Source of the DNA: an uncultured Succinatimonas sp.
Lineage (GTDB): Bacteria; Pseudomonadota; Gammaproteobacteria; Enterobacterales; Succinivibrionaceae
NCBI GenBank assembly: GCA_937896115.1
Contig: CALBLB010000288.1
Coordinates: 1 to 5,193 of the forward strand
DNA length: 5,193 nt
Direction of reading: 5' to 3'
Part shown: piece after piece, positions 4,336-5,193 of the stretch
Numbering within the stretch: position 1 is the first letter of the stretch
Layout of the letters: the number at the start of each line of letters is the position of its first letter
Program-made: the position numbers and the translations under genes
The notes under the pieces: model-generated
The model's database searches: none
Told to the model about the DNA's origin: nothing
Seen by the model: only the letters and a program-made list of their open reading frames with translations

Positions 4336-5193
4336 ATGAGAATCATTACCGTAGGTCTTAAAGAACGCTCATATCCAATCTATATAGGCAACGAATTAAA
4401 TTACGGCGACATAGTAAGAAAAGCTTTGCCCAAAACCAGAGATCTTTTGGTGGTATCCAACGATACCGTCGCTCCTTTATATATGGGACAGCTTAAAAGC
4501 TCTCTTGAGCAGCACGACTTTAAGGTACGTGAGTGCATCTTAAAAGACGGCGAGTGCTATAAGACCGTCGATTCGTGGATGCAGATAGAAACCGCGTTGC
4601 TTCAGGACGGTTACGGACGAGACAGTGCCGTGGTAGCCTTAGGAGGCGGCGTAGTCGGGGATATGGCAGGTTTTGCCGCCGCCTGCTATCAGCGCGGGAT
4701 CCCTTTTGTGCAGATCCCGACTACGCTTTTGGCCATGGTGGATTCCTCGGTAGGAGGCAAAACGGCCATCAACCATCCTTTGGGTAAAAACATGATAGGT
4801 GCTTTTCATCAGCCCAAAGCCGTGGCTGCCGAGCTTTCGGTATTGAAAAGTCTGCCTGCGCGCGAGCTTTCCTGCGGTTTGGGCGAGATCATCAAAACCG
4901 GCATCATCTATGATCAGGATTTCTTCTTATACCTTGAAGAGCATGCTCACAAGGTTTATGAGCTCGATTTTGACGTGATCTCCCATATAGTGCAGCGTTG
5001 CTGCGAAATAAAAGCCGAGGTCGTAAGCAAGGACGAGCAGGAGCACGGACTAAGAGCCATATTGAATTTCGGCCATACTTTCGGACATGCCGTTGAAGCC
5101 TTTTTAGGATTCGGAACATGGCTCCACGGTGAAGGAGTAGGTCTTGGCATGGTGATAGCCGCGGCACTTTCCAAAAAACGCGGACTTATAAGC
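4336..5193 (+). CDS. aroB: 3-dehydroquinate synthase, C-terminus cut by the window end
   Basis: Second enzyme of the shikimate pathway: NAD- and metal-dependent conversion of DAHP to 3-dehydroquinate in the cytoplasm. The 286 codons present run open to the last base; the E. coli enzyme has about 360, so only the end of the C-terminal helical domain is missing. NAD-contacting segments DGECYK (71-76), GGGVVGD (103-109) and TT (129-130) are present, as are Lys142 and Lys151 in SSVGGKTAINHPLGKN. The metal ligands Glu184, His247 (in NFGHTFGH) and His264 (in LHGE) fall at the same numbers as in E. coli. Around Glu184 the sequence reads GLGEIIKTG where E. coli has GLAEVIKYG, a mild variation outside the ligands. 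The ATG at 4336 has only a weak GAGA site 5 nt upstream, and the gap to the aroK stop is 7 nt, so translation is probably coupled to aroK. Confidence 0.97.
   Translation, partial: MRIITVGLKERSYPIYIGNELNYGDIVRKALPKTRDLLVVSNDTVAPLYMGQLKSSLEQHDFKVRECILKDGECYKTVDSWMQIETALLQDGYGRDSAVVALGGGVVGDMAGFAAACYQRGIPFVQIPTTLLAMVDSSVGGKTAINHPLGKNMIGAFHQPKAVAAELSVLKSLPARELSCGLGEIIKTGIIYDQDFFLYLEEHAHKVYELDFDVISHIVQRCCEIKAEVVSKDEQEHGLRAILNFGHTFGHAVEAFLGFGTWLHGEGVGLGMVIAAALSKKRGLIS

Overview
The window looks like a chromosomal fragment of a gammaproteobacterium. Its PBP1A, shikimate kinase and dehydroquinate synthase resemble the E. coli proteins closely; in AroB the catalytic and cofactor residues even fall at E. 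coli numbering. The mrcA/aroK/aroB neighbourhood is also gammaproteobacterial. The intergenic DNA is far richer in A+T than the genes, and the hof/com pilus-type genes that sit between mrcA and aroK in E. coli are absent. An anaerobic gut lineage such as the Succinivibrionaceae would fit, but that is a guess and not something the sequence proves.

Layout. Positions 1-1263 hold no long gene. Within this AT-rich stretch are (i) a 29-codon ORF (437-526) with a good ribosome binding site, coding for a single hydrophobic segment, and (ii) a compact, more GC-rich cassette (about 785-1105). The cassette has an extended -10 promoter, a leader of about 117 nt full of competing hairpins, a perfect Shine-Dalgarno, a 22-codon ORF for a very hydrophobic peptide, a perfect 10-bp GNRA-loop hairpin just after the stop, and a probable terminator. 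A convincing sigma70-type promoter on the opposite strand (1023-1051) points back across the peptide gene. This is the architecture of a type I toxin-antitoxin locus, and the peptide resembles the Ibs toxins of the E. coli Ibs/Sib family. I consider this the most interesting item in the window.

Positions 1201-1239 carry a hairpin that best serves as the terminator of the minus-strand gene mrcA (1264-3723), a complete bifunctional class A penicillin-binding protein. A 95-bp gap (3724-3818) holds overlapping divergent promoters for mrcA (minus) and for aroK-aroB (plus). aroK (3819-4328) is complete. aroB (4336 to the window end) lacks its C-terminal part only because the window stops.

How the genes work together: mrcA builds and cross-links peptidoglycan in the periplasm. 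aroK and aroB are two steps of the shikimate pathway to aromatic amino acids and folate, expressed as one translationally coupled unit. The small hydrophobic peptides are not obviously connected to either.
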